The notes under the pieces were generated by a model that searched no databases, was not told the origin of the DNA, and saw nothing but the letters and a program-made list of their open reading frames with translations. 64,000 bases of DNA from Mucilaginibacter straminoryzae (lineage in GTDB: Bacteria > Bacteroidota > Bacteroidia > Sphingobacteriales > Sphingobacteriaceae), in contig NZ_JALJEJ010000003.1 in NCBI RefSeq assembly GCF_022953055.1, positions 186,001 to 250,000 on the forward strand, in the 5' to 3' direction. A program made the translations under genes and the position numbers. Positions 1 to 9,020 of the stretch are shown here, in pieces (positions within the stretch are counted from its first letter, which is position 1; each line of letters starts with the position of its first letter).

Positions 1-801
1 TTAACGGTATCTAAACCGGTTTTGGTTAACGGCTTCCCTATTGGTAAGGTATCAAAGATGCAGCTGCAACCAGACGGGCGGACTATTGTAGAGTTTAAAA
101 TTGACAATCAATATAATGTGCCGGTAAATACCCTTGCCAAATTGGAGAGTACGGACCTGTTGGGTAGTAAAGCCATTGTATTTGAATTAGGCAGCAGTAA
201 AGAATATGCAGAAGACCGCGATACACTGCGTGCCGATATTCAGGGCAGTTTAGCAGAAAGCCTGCAGCCGATACAGAAAAAGGCCGAGCAACTCATCGCT
301 CGCCTGGATTCTACCCTGGCTTCTGTTAATAAGATCATCAATCCTGAATTTCAGCGTAATGTAGACCGCAGCTTCCTGAGCATCGCGAATTCATTACAGA
401 CCCTTGAAGGTACAACTAAGAAAATAGACCGTTTAATTGCCTCACAAACCGGCCACATTAACGGTATCATGTCTAATGCCGAGGTAGCTTCTTCAAACCT
501 TAAAAACACTACCGGACATTTAACTACCATCAGTACCAATTTTGAACGGGTAAGTAACGATCTGGCCAATGCACATATCCGCGAAACACTGGAAAGTGCG
601 AATCAAACCATTGCTAATCTGCAAGCGACAGTGGATAAAATCAACAACGGCAAGGGAAGTTTATCACTGCTGATCAATGATGACCAGATGTATAAAAACC
701 TGAATGCTGCTTCGGGTAACTTAAACAACCTGTTTATTGATATCAAAGCACATCCAAGCCGTTACGTAAGCTTCTCGGTATTCGGGCGTAAGGATAAATA
801 A
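1..801 (+). CDS. MlaD/MCE-family protein, 5' end cut by window
   Basis: The frame is open to base 1, so the gene starts outside the window; a TTG at 22 is only an internal codon. The visible part begins inside an MCE domain (NGFPIGKVSKM, then a beta-rich stretch ending near VFELGSS) and continues as a long helical region with many Asn, Ser, Leu and Thr heptads, as in substrate-binding proteins of Mla-type lipid transporters. In that family the protein is anchored by one N-terminal membrane helix in the inner membrane and works with an MlaE permease and MlaF ATPase, which would lie upstream. Function in lipid transport is inferred from the family; the N-terminal anchor cannot be seen here. Confidence 0.85.
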   Translation, partial: LTVSKPVLVNGFPIGKVSKMQLQPDGRTIVEFKIDNQYNVPVNTLAKLESTDLLGSKAIVFELGSSKEYAEDRDTLRADIQGSLAESLQPIQKKAEQLIARLDSTLASVNKIINPEFQRNVDRSFLSIANSLQTLEGTTKKIDRLIASQTGHINGIMSNAEVASSNLKNTTGHLTTISTNFERVSNDLANAHIRETLESANQTIANLQATVDKINNGKGSLSLLINDDQMYKNLNAASGNLNNLFIDIKAHPSRYVSFSVFGRKDK

Positions 802-808
802 CCAAGGC

Positions 809-1729
809 CTATTTATTGGCTACGGCAAACGTTTTACCTTCTATAGCAAGCTCGGTGTCTGGAAACACGCTCCGGGCTTCCTCTAATAATTCGTTAAGGG
901 TTTTGTAACGGGCAGAGAAATGGCCGATCAGCAGTCTTTTAGCAGAAGTTTGCAAAGCAACATGCCCGGCTTGCCACGCTGTGGTATGAAAAGTAAGCAC
1001 GGCGCGGTCCAGCATGTTATGCAGAAACGTCGCTTCGTGGTACAGCAGATCTGCGTTACTGATCTCGCTAAAGTACTTATCATTATAAACGGTATCTGAA
1101 CAATAGGCGTAGATTAATGGCGGTTCAGAATCTACAGTTAGTTCGTTGTTAGGAATTACCGTGCCATCCGGCGTTACGTAGTTCTGCCCCTTTTTCAATA
1201 AAGCGTAGTAATTGATCGGGATGTTCAACGGTTCTACCTTTTCTTTGATGATTTTTCGTGCCGATTTTCTTTGTCTAAAGACAAAGCCTGTACAGGCAAT
1301 CCGGTGATCAAGCGGGACGCTTTTTACAATTACTTCCTGGTTCTCCAGAATAATCTCTGGCTCGTCCGGGTTAGTCGGCCTGAATTCTAACTGATAATTC
1401 AAAGTAGTATCTGAATACTTAAATTGAATATCAATGATCTCTTTCAGCGGGGCCGGTCCGTAGAGTCTAATTGGTTTCTTACGACCGTTCAGATGTAAAG
1501 ACGAAAGCAAGCCTATTAAGCCCAGGTAGTGGTCGCCGTGAAGGTGGCTGATGAAAATATGATCTATGCGGCTGGCTTTAACATCGAATTTGAGTAGCTG
1601 CTGTTGGGTGCCTTCGCCGCAGTCTATCAAATACAGGCGCTCATTGATGTTAAGCGCCTGCGCTGTAGGATTTCTATTATAAATTGGTGTGGCTGAACTG
1701 CTGCCAAGTATAGTTACCTCAAATTTCAT
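809..1729 (-). CDS. rnz: Ribonuclease Z
   Basis: Full-length tRNase Z (306 aa, normal for the short form). The metallo-beta-lactamase zinc motif HLHGDH is at residues 62-67, preceded by the N-terminal LGSSSATP and the IDCGEGTQ block typical of RNase Z; a late HxxxxxxxxGH segment (HTTAWQAGHVA) and an IGHFSARY block complete the active site. The enzyme trims 3' trailers of tRNA precursors in the cytoplasm. It is convergent with the MCE gene, only 7 bases away, and shares its strand with the STAS gene 22 bases upstream, so the two may be cotranscribed. Confidence 0.95.
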   Translation of the reverse strand: MKFEVTILGSSSATPIYNRNPTAQALNINERLYLIDCGEGTQQQLLKFDVKASRIDHIFISHLHGDHYLGLIGLLSSLHLNGRKKPIRLYGPAPLKEIIDIQFKYSDTTLNYQLEFRPTNPDEPEIILENQEVIVKSVPLDHRIACTGFVFRQRKSARKIIKEKVEPLNIPINYYALLKKGQNYVTPDGTVIPNNELTVDSEPPLIYAYCSDTVYNDKYFSEISNADLLYHEATFLHNMLDRAVLTFHTTAWQAGHVALQTSAKRLLIGHFSARYKTLNELLEEARSVFPDTELAIEGKTFAVANK

Positions 1730-1751
1730 GAAGGTTTAACATACAAAAAGC

Positions 1752-2129
1752 TTATTTTGCTTCTTTCTTAAGCTCTTTTTCTATCTCTTCCATAAAAATC
1801 AGGTCGATTGCTTCTTCACATGATGGTACAATGCTGAGTACACTGTCCAATTGAGAGATGGTAATCAGCCTAGAGACAGACTCGCTTAGCCCGCAAAGGA
1901 TAAAAACACCATCTGCATTTTTGCATAAACGGTGGCCAACCAACAGGCTGCTTAAGCCAGATGAATCTGCAAATTTAACCTGGCTAAGGTCTAAAATAAT
2001 ATTACGCTGGCCTTCTGTATTTATAAGAATTAGTTCTGATTTAAGCTGCGGTGTAAATAATGAATTCAGTTTTGATTCATTAAGCTTCATCATTACATAT
2101 TTCTCGTGTTTATCGAGTGAAAATTTCAT
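1752..2129 (-). CDS. STAS-domain protein (anti-sigma factor antagonist-like)
   Basis: A 125-aa single-domain STAS protein. The core LDLSQVKFADSSGLSSLLVG carries the serine pair (ADSSG) that is the phosphorylation site in SpoIIAA/RsbV-like anti-sigma factor antagonists. A Lys/Glu-rich tail follows. Next to rnz, as is common in Bacteroidetes; no partner anti-sigma kinase is in the window, so the target is unknown. Upstream at 2149-2156 is a near-match (TATCTTAG) to the Bacteroidetes -7 box. It could equally be a general STAS sensor unrelated to sigma factors. Confidence 0.85.
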   Translation of the reverse strand: MKFSLDKHEKYVMMKLNESKLNSLFTPQLKSELILINTEGQRNIILDLSQVKFADSSGLSSLLVGHRLCKNADGVFILCGLSESVSRLITISQLDSVLSIVPSCEEAIDLIFMEEIEKELKKEAK

Positions 2130-2182
2130 TATTTGGCGAATTAGATAGCTAAGATATAAATTAATTTAGCTAGAAATAAAAA

Positions 2183-3127
2183 TTACAAGTTTTTTAAAGC
2201 TGCAAGAACGTTGTCCTCGACACGCTGCAATACGTCACCAGAGGCGGGTTTTACAAATTGTTCGCCGGTGATGTTGTTGTACAATTCAATATACCTTTCA
2301 GAGATAGAGTTAACAACTTCGGGTGTCATTTCCGGAATGGTCTGCCCATCTTTACCCTGAAAATTATTTTCTATTAACCATTTCCTTACAAACTCTTTTG
2401 AAAGCTGTTTCTGGGGTTCGTTGTTTTGCTGTCGCTGCTCGTACCCTTCTGCATAAAAATAACGGGAAGAATCTGGCGTATGAATTTCATCAATCAGGTA
2501 GATCTTGCCTTCTGCCTTACCGAATTCATACTTGGTATCTACCAATATCAGGCCCTGTCCTGCGGCAATATCAGTTCCCCGCTGGAACAGCGCACGTGTA
2601 TAGCGCTCCAGTTGTTCATAGTCTTCACTACTCACAATACCGCGACCAACTATCGCTTCTTTAGAAATATCTTCATCATGCCCAACAGCAGCTTTAGTGG
2701 TAGGTGTAATGATAGGTTCCGGAAGTTTATCGTTCTCTTTCAGTCCTTCAGGCAGTTGTACACCGCAAACCTCTCTTTTGCCTGCTGCATATTCGCGCCA
2801 TGCATGGCCAGCCAGGTAACCGCGTATTACCATCTCGACTTTAAAAGGTTCGCAAATACGACCAATGGTTACGCTCGGATCCGGGACAGAGATTACCCAG
2901 TTAGGCACAATATCCTGCGTATCTTCCAGGAACTTTGCGGCAATCTGATTAAGCACCTGCCCTTTGTAAGGAATTGGTTCAGGCAATACCACATCAAAAG
3001 CAGAGATACGGTCTGTTACAACCATTACCAGGTACTGATCTTTAATGGTATATACATCGCGGACCTTGCCTTTGTAAAAAGCAGTTTGTCCGGGAAAATT
3101 AAAGTGAGTTTCTTTTATAGCATCCAT
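2183..3127 (-). CDS. purC: Phosphoribosylaminoimidazole-succinocarboxamide synthase (SAICAR synthase)
   Basis: Step 8 of IMP synthesis: joins aspartate to CAIR using ATP. At 314 aa it is the longer, yeast ADE1-like type rather than the ~240-aa E. coli type. Visible signatures: YKGKVRDVY near residue 20, the [14 protein letters not shown] block, [16 protein letters not shown], and [11 protein letters not shown] with [12 protein letters not shown]. Its start codon lies just behind a REPIN-like repeat that provides AGGAGG five bases before ATG and contains an exact TAnnTTTG box (3175-3182), so it probably has its own promoter although phoH is upstream on the same strand. Confidence 0.96.
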   Translation of the reverse strand: MDAIKETHFNFPGQTAFYKGKVRDVYTIKDQYLVMVVTDRISAFDVVLPEPIPYKGQVLNQIAAKFLEDTQDIVPNWVISVPDPSVTIGRICEPFKVEMVIRGYLAGHAWREYAAGKREVCGVQLPEGLKENDKLPEPIITPTTKAAVGHDEDISKEAIVGRGIVSSEDYEQLERYTRALFQRGTDIAAGQGLILVDTKYEFGKAEGKIYLIDEIHTPDSSRYFYAEGYEQRQQNNEPQKQLSKEFVRKWLIENNFQGKDGQTIPEMTPEVVNSISERYIELYNNITGEQFVKPASGDVLQRVEDNVLAALKNL

Positions 3128-3128
3128 T

Positions 3129-3224
3129 GGCCCCTCCTAAATCCTCCCCTGTAGGGAGGACTTTTAATTTTCGGCAAATATAAAAAAAATCCCCTCCCTT
3201 TCGGGGAGGGTTAGGGTGGGGCTC
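3129..3224. repeat. REPIN-like pair of inverted repeats between phoH and purC
   Basis: Two copies of the same GC-rich palindromic unit in opposite orientation: one at 3129-3163 (GGCCCCTCCTAAATCCTCCC, then a short loop and GGGAGGAC) and one at 3189-3223 on the other strand (GAGCCCCACCCTAACCCTCC with GGGAGGGGATT), separated by an AT-rich spacer. The pair begins one base after the phoH stop and ends one base before the purC start. Other family members in the window are near 9990, 16209, 34207, 43901 and 50271. Confidence 0.85.
3175..3182 (-). promoter_or_regulatory. -7 box TATATTTG inside the REPIN spacer, for purC
   Basis: Exact match to the Bacteroidetes TAnnTTTG -7 element on the minus strand, in the AT-rich spacer between the two repeat units, about 48 bases upstream of the purC ATG. 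It suggests that the repeat element carries or hosts the purC promoter. Not tested; no clear -33 element was seen. Confidence 0.4.
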
Positions 3225-4184
3225 TTACTGTATATCCCCGTAAGCTTCGAGTATCCGTTTTACCAATTTGTGGCGCACAACGTCTTCGCCGGTCAGGTAG
3301 ATAATCTCTATACCCTTGATATCGCTTAAGATACGCAAAGCAGTATGTAAACCAGACTGTTGCTTTTTAGGTAAGTCTATCTGGGTAACATCGCCGGTAA
3401 CAATAAACTTGGCCGACGGCCCCATACGTGTCAGGAACATTTTCAACTGCATATCCGTTGCGTTCTGCGCCTCATCCAGGATCACAAAACAGTTATCCAG
3501 CGTACGGCCGCGCATAAACGCTAAAGGTGCAATCTCGATAGTCCGGTTCTCCAGATAAGTTTTCAGCTTCTCGGCAGGGATCATATCGTCCAAGGCATCA
3601 TAAAGCGGGCGTAGATAAGGATCTATCTTCTCTTTAAGGTCGCCGGGTAAAAAACCGAGGTTCTCACCTGCTTCAACTGCAGGCCTTGTTAAGATAATCC
3701 GTTTTATCTCCTTGTTTTTCAATGCTCTGACAGCCAGGGCTACAGCGGTATAAGTTTTACCGGTACCCGCAGGGCCGATAGCAAATAGAATATCACTTTT
3801 AACAATACCATCTACCATGCGCCGCTGGTTGGCGGTGCGTGCCTTTACCAATATACCGTTAGGCCCGAATACGATTACTTCGCCGGTGGTCGACTTATCG
3901 GCAGCGCCTTCCGTTTGTACGGGTTCAGCTACCTTCGCACCCAAGATCCGTTCAATATCGGTGATATTCAGATTGTCGTATTTTTCGACATGTTGAAGCA
4001 GGTGCTCAAATTTATTACGAAATGTGCCCAACTCATGCTCCTCTCCCAGTATCTTAACCTCGTTACCTCTGGCCACAATTTTAAGCTTCGGGTATTGCTT
4101 CTTAATGATCTCAAAATGATCGTTATTGGATCCCCACAATACCGCCGGGTTTATATTTTCTAATGATAATTTAAGTTCGTTCAA
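3225..4184 (-). CDS. PhoH-family ATPase
   Basis: 319-aa PhoH-like protein. Walker A GPAGTGKT at residues 137-144 and Walker B FVILDEAQN near residue 235, plus the PhoH-specific RPAVEAGENLGFLPGD and FIVTGDVTQIDLP blocks. The N-terminal ~100 residues hold a KH-like/PhoH N-terminal fold (IVARGNEVKILGEEHE). The family are cytoplasmic NTPases linked to RNA metabolism; in many bacteria the gene sits near ybeY, which is not next to it here. Its stop codon is directly followed by the REPIN-like repeat in front of purC. Confidence 0.93.
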   Translation of the reverse strand: MNELKLSLENINPAVLWGSNNDHFEIIKKQYPKLKIVARGNEVKILGEEHELGTFRNKFEHLLQHVEKYDNLNITDIERILGAKVAEPVQTEGAADKSTTGEVIVFGPNGILVKARTANQRRMVDGIVKSDILFAIGPAGTGKTYTAVALAVRALKNKEIKRIILTRPAVEAGENLGFLPGDLKEKIDPYLRPLYDALDDMIPAEKLKTYLENRTIEIAPLAFMRGRTLDNCFVILDEAQNATDMQLKMFLTRMGPSAKFIVTGDVTQIDLPKKQQSGLHTALRILSDIKGIEIIYLTGEDVVRHKLVKRILEAYGDIQ

Positions 4185-4287
4185 TATTAACTGATTTTAT
4201 AGTTACAGATGTTTTGTGGTTAAAAAATTTAATATTTGCAGCGTTAATCTGCATGTACAAGATTAACAATATTTATTCAAAAAAGTA

Positions 4288-5064
4288 ATGCCGATAATAA
4301 CATTAACAACAGATCTGGGTGATAAAGATATCTACCAGGCTGCCCTGAAAGGCAGCATTTTAAGTCTGTTGCCAACAGTTAGCATCATAGACATTACCCA
4401 TAGCGTTGCTGCATTTAATGTGCAGCAGGCTGCATTTATTTTAAAGAACGCATACCACTATTTCCCGCAGAATACCGTCCATCTCATCGGTATTGATACG
4501 GTTTACAATGTTCATACCCGTTACCTGGCAGTGAAATACCGGGGGCATTACTTTGTTGGTGCAGATAACGGCATATTCTCGTTAATGTTTGATCAGCAGC
4601 CAGACGAAATGGTGGAGATCAATATTATGCAGGATCTTAAGTTTTTGCATTTCCCCCTGGCGGATATTTTTGTAAAAGCCGCGTGCCATCTTGCGCAGGA
4701 AAAACCGCTCGAAGAAATTGGGCTACCTGTAACCAGCATCGAAAAGAAGATGAACCTGCAGCCCGTAGTGGAACGCAACCTGATCAAGGGAATGGTGATC
4801 TACGTAGATTCTTTCCAGAACGTGATCACCAATATCACTAAAGACTTCTTTAACAAGGTACAACATGGCCGCCGTTTTACGTTATACTTTAAACGTAACG
4901 AAACCATTAATCAGCTGAGCTGGCATTACAATGAGGTGCCAGAAGGTGAAAAACTATGTCTGTTTGGCATTAGTGATCACCTGGAGATTGCCATTAATAA
5001 AGGCAATGCGAGTGGTTTGCTCGGCTTAAACGTTGGCGATAGTGTGATCATCGATTTCGAATAA
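4288..5064 (+). CDS. SAM hydroxide adenosyltransferase (SAM hydrolase, DUF62)
   Basis: 258 aa. Starts with the ITLTTDLGDKD block of the chlorinase/fluorinase/DUF62 superfamily; the two-domain layout fits, with YRGHYFVGADNGIFS in the N-terminal half and a C-terminal beta-barrel starting near VYVDSFQNVITNI. Members without the halogenase loop hydrolyse S-adenosylmethionine to adenosine and methionine using water/hydroxide; halogenation is unlikely by default. Divergent from phoH with ~100 bases between. Cellular role is not established. Confidence 0.88.
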   Translation: MPIITLTTDLGDKDIYQAALKGSILSLLPTVSIIDITHSVAAFNVQQAAFILKNAYHYFPQNTVHLIGIDTVYNVHTRYLAVKYRGHYFVGADNGIFSLMFDQQPDEMVEINIMQDLKFLHFPLADIFVKAACHLAQEKPLEEIGLPVTSIEKKMNLQPVVERNLIKGMVIYVDSFQNVITNITKDFFNKVQHGRRFTLYFKRNETINQLSWHYNEVPEGEKLCLFGISDHLEIAINKGNASGLLGLNVGDSVIIDFE

Positions 5065-5071
5065 CAGCCTT

Positions 5072-5623
5072 ATGAAAAATTTAATCCTGTTGCTGGCGGG
5101 CGTCCTGCTTGCAGCTATTGCTTTCGCACAAAATAAAAATTACGATTCTGTAGCCTACGAACAGCAGCGCACCAAAATAAAAAACCTGTTGGCACAACGG
5201 TCGCAAAAATTTGGGCAATACGATGCCAGCCTGAATATGCACACCGGTATCTTCGGCTTACAGACTAAGAAAGACATCCGCCGTTCTAACGAGATCCTGA
5301 TGGATATTGCCCATACCGATGACGTGATCTTCAATGAGTTAAAAGTGCTCCTCTCCTTCCGTAATAATCAGTTGGACCTACGCACCCTTCAACAACAGCA
5401 GGCGCAGAGCCGGGCAAAGGAAGTAGAATCCATGACCTATAACTTTGCGCAGACCATTAATAAACTCCGCGATAAGAACGATAGGCTGAAAAAACAACTG
5501 ACAGAAGCGCAAAAACCGGTAAGCGCCAGTAATGCTCCACTTATAGTTCTTATTGTTCTCATGGCTGCGTCAATTTTATTCCTCGGTATGCAAAATGCGC
5601 GATTAAAGCGTAAAAAAGCGTAA
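5072..5623 (+). CDS. Hypothetical secreted/membrane protein with coiled coil and C-terminal membrane helix
   Basis: 183 aa, not recognised. N-terminal signal peptide (MKNLILLLAGVLLAAIAFAQ), a charged central part with a glutamine/lysine-rich coiled coil (about residues 105-150, e.g. LRTLQQQQAQSRAKEVE and KLRDKNDRLKKQL), then one membrane helix (PLIVLIVLMAASILFLG) and a basic tail. The layout predicts a periplasmic coiled coil anchored in the inner membrane. It begins seven bases after the SAM hydrolase and ends 19 bases before the ABC exporter, so it is probably cotranscribed with them. Confidence 0.75.
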   Translation: MKNLILLLAGVLLAAIAFAQNKNYDSVAYEQQRTKIKNLLAQRSQKFGQYDASLNMHTGIFGLQTKKDIRRSNEILMDIAHTDDVIFNELKVLLSFRNNQLDLRTLQQQQAQSRAKEVESMTYNFAQTINKLRDKNDRLKKQLTEAQKPVSASNAPLIVLIVLMAASILFLGMQNARLKRKKA

Positions 5624-5642
5624 ATTTGACCTTAGAATAAGT

Positions 5643-7475
5643 ATGGCGCGACAACGATTGAACAGCGGAAACGCTTCTGAAAAAGAACTACCCAAAGCAA
5701 AATTAAATAGAGAAAGCCTGCAAAAGGTTGCAAAGCTTTTAAGTTACATCAGCCCTTACAAAGGCAAGTTTATCGGCGGTTTAATTTTTTTAATTCTATC
5801 CAGCCTAACGGGCCTTGCCTTTCCGGGATTTTTTGGTGCATTGATAGATGCTGCACAAGGCAGGCAACGTTATAGTTTTATCCCCGCGAATTTGACTACC
5901 ATTGGTGAGATAGCCCTGGCGGTACTTTTTGTTCAGGGGTTTGTATCCTATTTCCGGATCACCTGGTTTGTGCAGGTAGCCGAAAAATCATTGGCCGACT
6001 TACGCCGCGACACTTACTTCAGGCTGATTACCCTTCCAATGAACTTTTTCGCCAATCGCCGGGTTGGTGAGTTGAACAGCCGTATCTCTGCCGATCTTTC
6101 GCAAATACAAGATACGTTGACCACGACAATAGCAGAAGCCATCCGCCAGATGATCATTCTGGTTGGTGGCATCATCCTGCTAATGGTGGTTTCCATAAAA
6201 TTGACGCTGGCCCTGCTACTCGTATTGCCGTTTCTGATCGCTACAGCGATCATCTTCGGAAAGTTCATCCGGAAACTATCCCGGCAGGCGCAAGATAAAT
6301 TAGCAGATTCTAATACCGTAGTTGAAGAAACCTTGCAAGGAATTGCCAATGTGAAGGCATTCGTAAATGAGGCTTTTGAAGCGGCTCGGTACGATCGAAA
6401 TCTTCGCGATGTAGTAAGCCTGGCTATCAAAGGCGCGAAATACCGTGGCATGTTCGGTGCTTTTATTGTGTTTTGTTTATTCGGCACGATATTCTGCGAG
6501 ATCTGGTATGGTTCTTACCTGGTATCTATCCACGATCATGGCTTTACCTTTGGTAAGCTGACCACCTTTATTGTTTACGCAGCATTCATCAGTGCCGCGA
6601 TGGGCAGCCTGCCGGATTTATATGCCAATATCCAGAAAGCGGTAGGTTCAAGTGAGCGGGTACTGGAGATTTTAGGTGAAGAAGGTGAAGACGTTTCCAT
6701 CAATGAAAAGGAGAACGAGATCAGGCAGGTATTGCACGGTAACCTTAATTTCGAGCATGTAGTATTTTCGTATCCTTCGCGGCCGGAAATTACCGTATTG
6801 AAAGATGTTTCTTTTGCCGCATCTGCCGGTCAGAAAGTAGCCATCGTCGGGCCGAGCGGCTCTGGTAAATCAACCATGGCATCATTGATCCTTCAGTTTT
6901 ACAAACCGCAAAGCGGCAGAATATTATTTGACGGAAAGCCAACGGATAGTTATGCTTTAACAGACATTCGTAACCAAGTTGCTATTGTGCCGCAGGATGT
7001 TTTATTGTTTGGCGGATCTATAGCAGAAAATATTGCTTACGGCAAACGTAATGCCTCGCGTGAAGAAATTATAGAAGCGGCTAAACGCGCAAATGCGCAC
7101 CAGTTCATCAGCAATTTCCCTGAAGGGTATGATACCATGGTGGGCGAACGGGGTGTTAAGCTATCCGGAGGTCAGCGCCAGCGTGTTGCCATAGCCCGTG
7201 CCTTATTGAAAAATCCGGCGATTTTAATCCTGGACGAAGCTACTTCATCGCTCGACTCTGAATCTGAACGTTTAGTACAAGAGGCGTTGGAGGAACTGAT
7301 GAAAGACCGCACTTCTATTATTATTGCTCACCGCTTATCAACCATCCGTGAAGCCGACCAGATCATTGTACTGGATAAAGGCGTAATTACTGAGAGCGGA
7401 AGCCACGAAGAACTGATTGGCAACCAGAATGGCCTTTATCGCCACCTTAGCCAGTTGCAATTCGACATAGGTTGA
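5643..7475 (+). CDS. ABC exporter, fused permease and ATPase (MsbA-like)
   Basis: 610-aa half-transporter. Six predicted membrane helices lie in residues ~35-330 (type IV exporter fold), followed by a complete nucleotide-binding domain: Walker A GPSGSGKST (~residue 404), Q-loop VPQDVLLF, signature LSGGQRQR, Walker B AILILDEATSSLD and switch histidine in IIAHRLST. Homodimers of this type flip lipids or export peptides/drugs across the inner membrane; the substrate cannot be read from sequence. A basic N-terminal leader (~30 residues) precedes the first helix. Confidence 0.92.
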   Translation: MARQRLNSGNASEKELPKAKLNRESLQKVAKLLSYISPYKGKFIGGLIFLILSSLTGLAFPGFFGALIDAAQGRQRYSFIPANLTTIGEIALAVLFVQGFVSYFRITWFVQVAEKSLADLRRDTYFRLITLPMNFFANRRVGELNSRISADLSQIQDTLTTTIAEAIRQMIILVGGIILLMVVSIKLTLALLLVLPFLIATAIIFGKFIRKLSRQAQDKLADSNTVVEETLQGIANVKAFVNEAFEAARYDRNLRDVVSLAIKGAKYRGMFGAFIVFCLFGTIFCEIWYGSYLVSIHDHGFTFGKLTTFIVYAAFISAAMGSLPDLYANIQKAVGSSERVLEILGEEGEDVSINEKENEIRQVLHGNLNFEHVVFSYPSRPEITVLKDVSFAASAGQKVAIVGPSGSGKSTMASLILQFYKPQSGRILFDGKPTDSYALTDIRNQVAIVPQDVLLFGGSIAENIAYGKRNASREEIIEAAKRANAHQFISNFPEGYDTMVGERGVKLSGGQRQRVAIARALLKNPAILILDEATSSLDSESERLVQEALEELMKDRTSIIIAHRLSTIREADQIIVLDKGVITESGSHEELIGNQNGLYRHLSQLQFDIG

Positions 7476-7480
7476 GAGCT

Positions 7481-7568
7481 TATAGCTCATAGTTGATAGT
7501 TCATAGACATTCTTTAAATTGGCTATGTTACCAACTATGAACTATCATCTGTTAACTATGAACACAGA
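7481..7568. repeat. Intergenic inverted/direct repeat, unit ATAGTTGATAGTTCATAG
   Basis: Between the ABC exporter and the beta-CASP gene. TGATAGTTCATAG at 7494-7506 is matched by its exact reverse complement at 7535-7547 (13 bp), and further partial copies (CATAGTTGATAG, AACTATGAAC) lie on both sides. AT-rich, no ORF. Could form a hairpin in RNA; no U-tract, so a poor terminator. Confidence 0.7.
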
Positions 7569-7577
7569 ACTATACGA

Positions 7578-8972
7578 ATGAAATTAACTATACACGGGGC
7601 AGCCCGTCAGGTAACAGGAAGCATGCATTTGCTGGAAGTTGCCGGATATAAAATATTAATTGATTGCGGCCTTGATTATGAGAAAGACCGCGGCATTCAA
7701 TCGAACGAGAATTTTCCGTTCAACCCTGAAGATATTGATGTGGTGATATTAACCCATGCCCATATCGACCATTCAGGAAATTTACCCACCTTAGTAAGGT
7801 TAGGTTTTGAAGGACAAATCCTTTGCACCCCACCCACTGCAGACCTGGCAGAGTTACTGCTGATGGATTCTGTTAGTCTGTTCTATCAGAAAATGCAGAA
7901 GCCGCGTAAGCACCGCCGCGGGGGGAAACACCATCATCATGCGCAACCTTTGTATTTACAAAAACATGTGATGGATACCGTCGACAGGTTTGTAACTATT
8001 GGGTTTAACCGTCCATTTCGTATCAATGAGAACATCGAGCTCACTTTAATCCCTGTCGGCCATTTATTAGGCGCAGCGGCAGCGGTCTTAAAAATTAACG
8101 ACAACGGCGAAGAAAAGACCATCGCATTTACAGGGGATATCGGCCGCAAGAATTATCCGGTTCTGGTAGATCCGCAGGCTTTACCTCCAGTTGATTATCT
8201 GGTGTCTGAATCTACTTACGGCGGACGGCACCACACCACAGAACGCACTATTGAGGAAGTGCTGGTAGAAACCATCGACAAGGCTTGTATCAAGGAGCCG
8301 GGCAGGTTAATTATTCCGGCATTTAGTATTGGCCGTACGCAAGCTTTAGTGTACTCGCTCAATAAGATCTTCAGTAAAGGTTTATTGCCGAGGGTGAAGG
8401 TTTTTGTAGACAGTCCGCTGGCTGCAAGATCAACCGAAACTTTCCGGAAATACCATAACCTGCTGAACGAAGATGCTCAAAGCTTCTATAACTTCCAGGG
8501 TGACGAATTTGAGTTTGACAACCTCACCTATATCGAGAACCTGAAGGACAGCAGGCAAATATCGAATTATTTTGAACCTTGTATCATCATCTCTTCGGCA
8601 GGTATGCTGGAAGGTGGCCGTATTCAGGATCACCTCTTCTACAACATTCAGAATTATTACTGCACCATCCTGTTTATCGGGTATTGCGCCAAAGGGACGT
8701 TAGGTTACCGTTTGTTGCGTGGCGATCCTGTAGTGCATATCAAAGACCGCGACCTGGCTGTTTATGCCACCATTAAACAAACAGACTTATTCAGCGCTCA
8801 TGGCGATCATAACGATTTGATGAACACGGTTAAGCAACTGGATAAAGAAAAACTACGCGAAGTATTTTTAGTGCATGGCGATCCGGAAAGTATGGAAGCC
8901 TTTGAAGAGGCGTTGATGGAAGAAGGTTATGCCACTACCATCCCCGAGAAGGGACAGACATATGTACTGTAA
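7578..8972 (+). CDS. Metallo-beta-lactamase/beta-CASP RNA nuclease-like protein
   Basis: 464 aa. N-terminal metallo-beta-lactamase domain with HAHIDHSGN (zinc ligands), central beta-CASP region (AFSIGRTQALVYSLN, VFVDSPLAARSTE), and a C-terminal RNA-specificity block (SSAGMLEGGRIQDHLF, FSAHGDHNDLM, VHGDPESMEAF). This is the archaeal CPSF/bacterial YSH1-like family of endo/exoribonucleases acting on RNA in the cytoplasm. A basic, His-rich insertion (KHRRGGKHHHHAQ, around residue 115-127) sits after the metal-site helices. Convergent with serA, with a shared terminator between them. Confidence 0.92.
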   Translation: MKLTIHGAARQVTGSMHLLEVAGYKILIDCGLDYEKDRGIQSNENFPFNPEDIDVVILTHAHIDHSGNLPTLVRLGFEGQILCTPPTADLAELLLMDSVSLFYQKMQKPRKHRRGGKHHHHAQPLYLQKHVMDTVDRFVTIGFNRPFRINENIELTLIPVGHLLGAAAAVLKINDNGEEKTIAFTGDIGRKNYPVLVDPQALPPVDYLVSESTYGGRHHTTERTIEEVLVETIDKACIKEPGRLIIPAFSIGRTQALVYSLNKIFSKGLLPRVKVFVDSPLAARSTETFRKYHNLLNEDAQSFYNFQGDEFEFDNLTYIENLKDSRQISNYFEPCIIISSAGMLEGGRIQDHLFYNIQNYYCTILFIGYCAKGTLGYRLLRGDPVVHIKDRDLAVYATIKQTDLFSAHGDHNDLMNTVKQLDKEKLREVFLVHGDPESMEAFEEALMEEGYATTIPEKGQTYVL

Positions 8973-8984
8973 AAAATGAGTTAA

Positions 8985-9020
8985 AATAATTAAGGCCTCT
9001 TTTTGGAGGCCTTAATTATT
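8985..9020. terminator. Bidirectional hairpin terminator between beta-CASP gene and serA
   Basis: Perfect 15-bp stem: AATAATTAAGGCCTC (8985-8999) and its reverse complement (9006-9020) around a 6-base TTTTTG loop. A/T-rich arm ends supply U-tracts in both directions. The right arm reaches the first base of the serA stop codon, so serA ends inside the terminator. Confidence 0.9.

Noticed and set aside
2426..3154. 242-aa plus-strand ORF opposite purC
   Set aside because: It is the antisense shadow of purC; low-complexity, Cys/Phe-rich, no domain, and the minus-strand gene is certain.
7481..7568. CRISPR-like array
   Set aside because: Repeat words vary, overlap and occur in both orientations, with no regular spacers and no cas genes.
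7571..7580. Strong Shine-Dalgarno before the beta-CASP gene
   Set aside because: No GGAG-type sequence found; start chosen from the ATG and domain start only.
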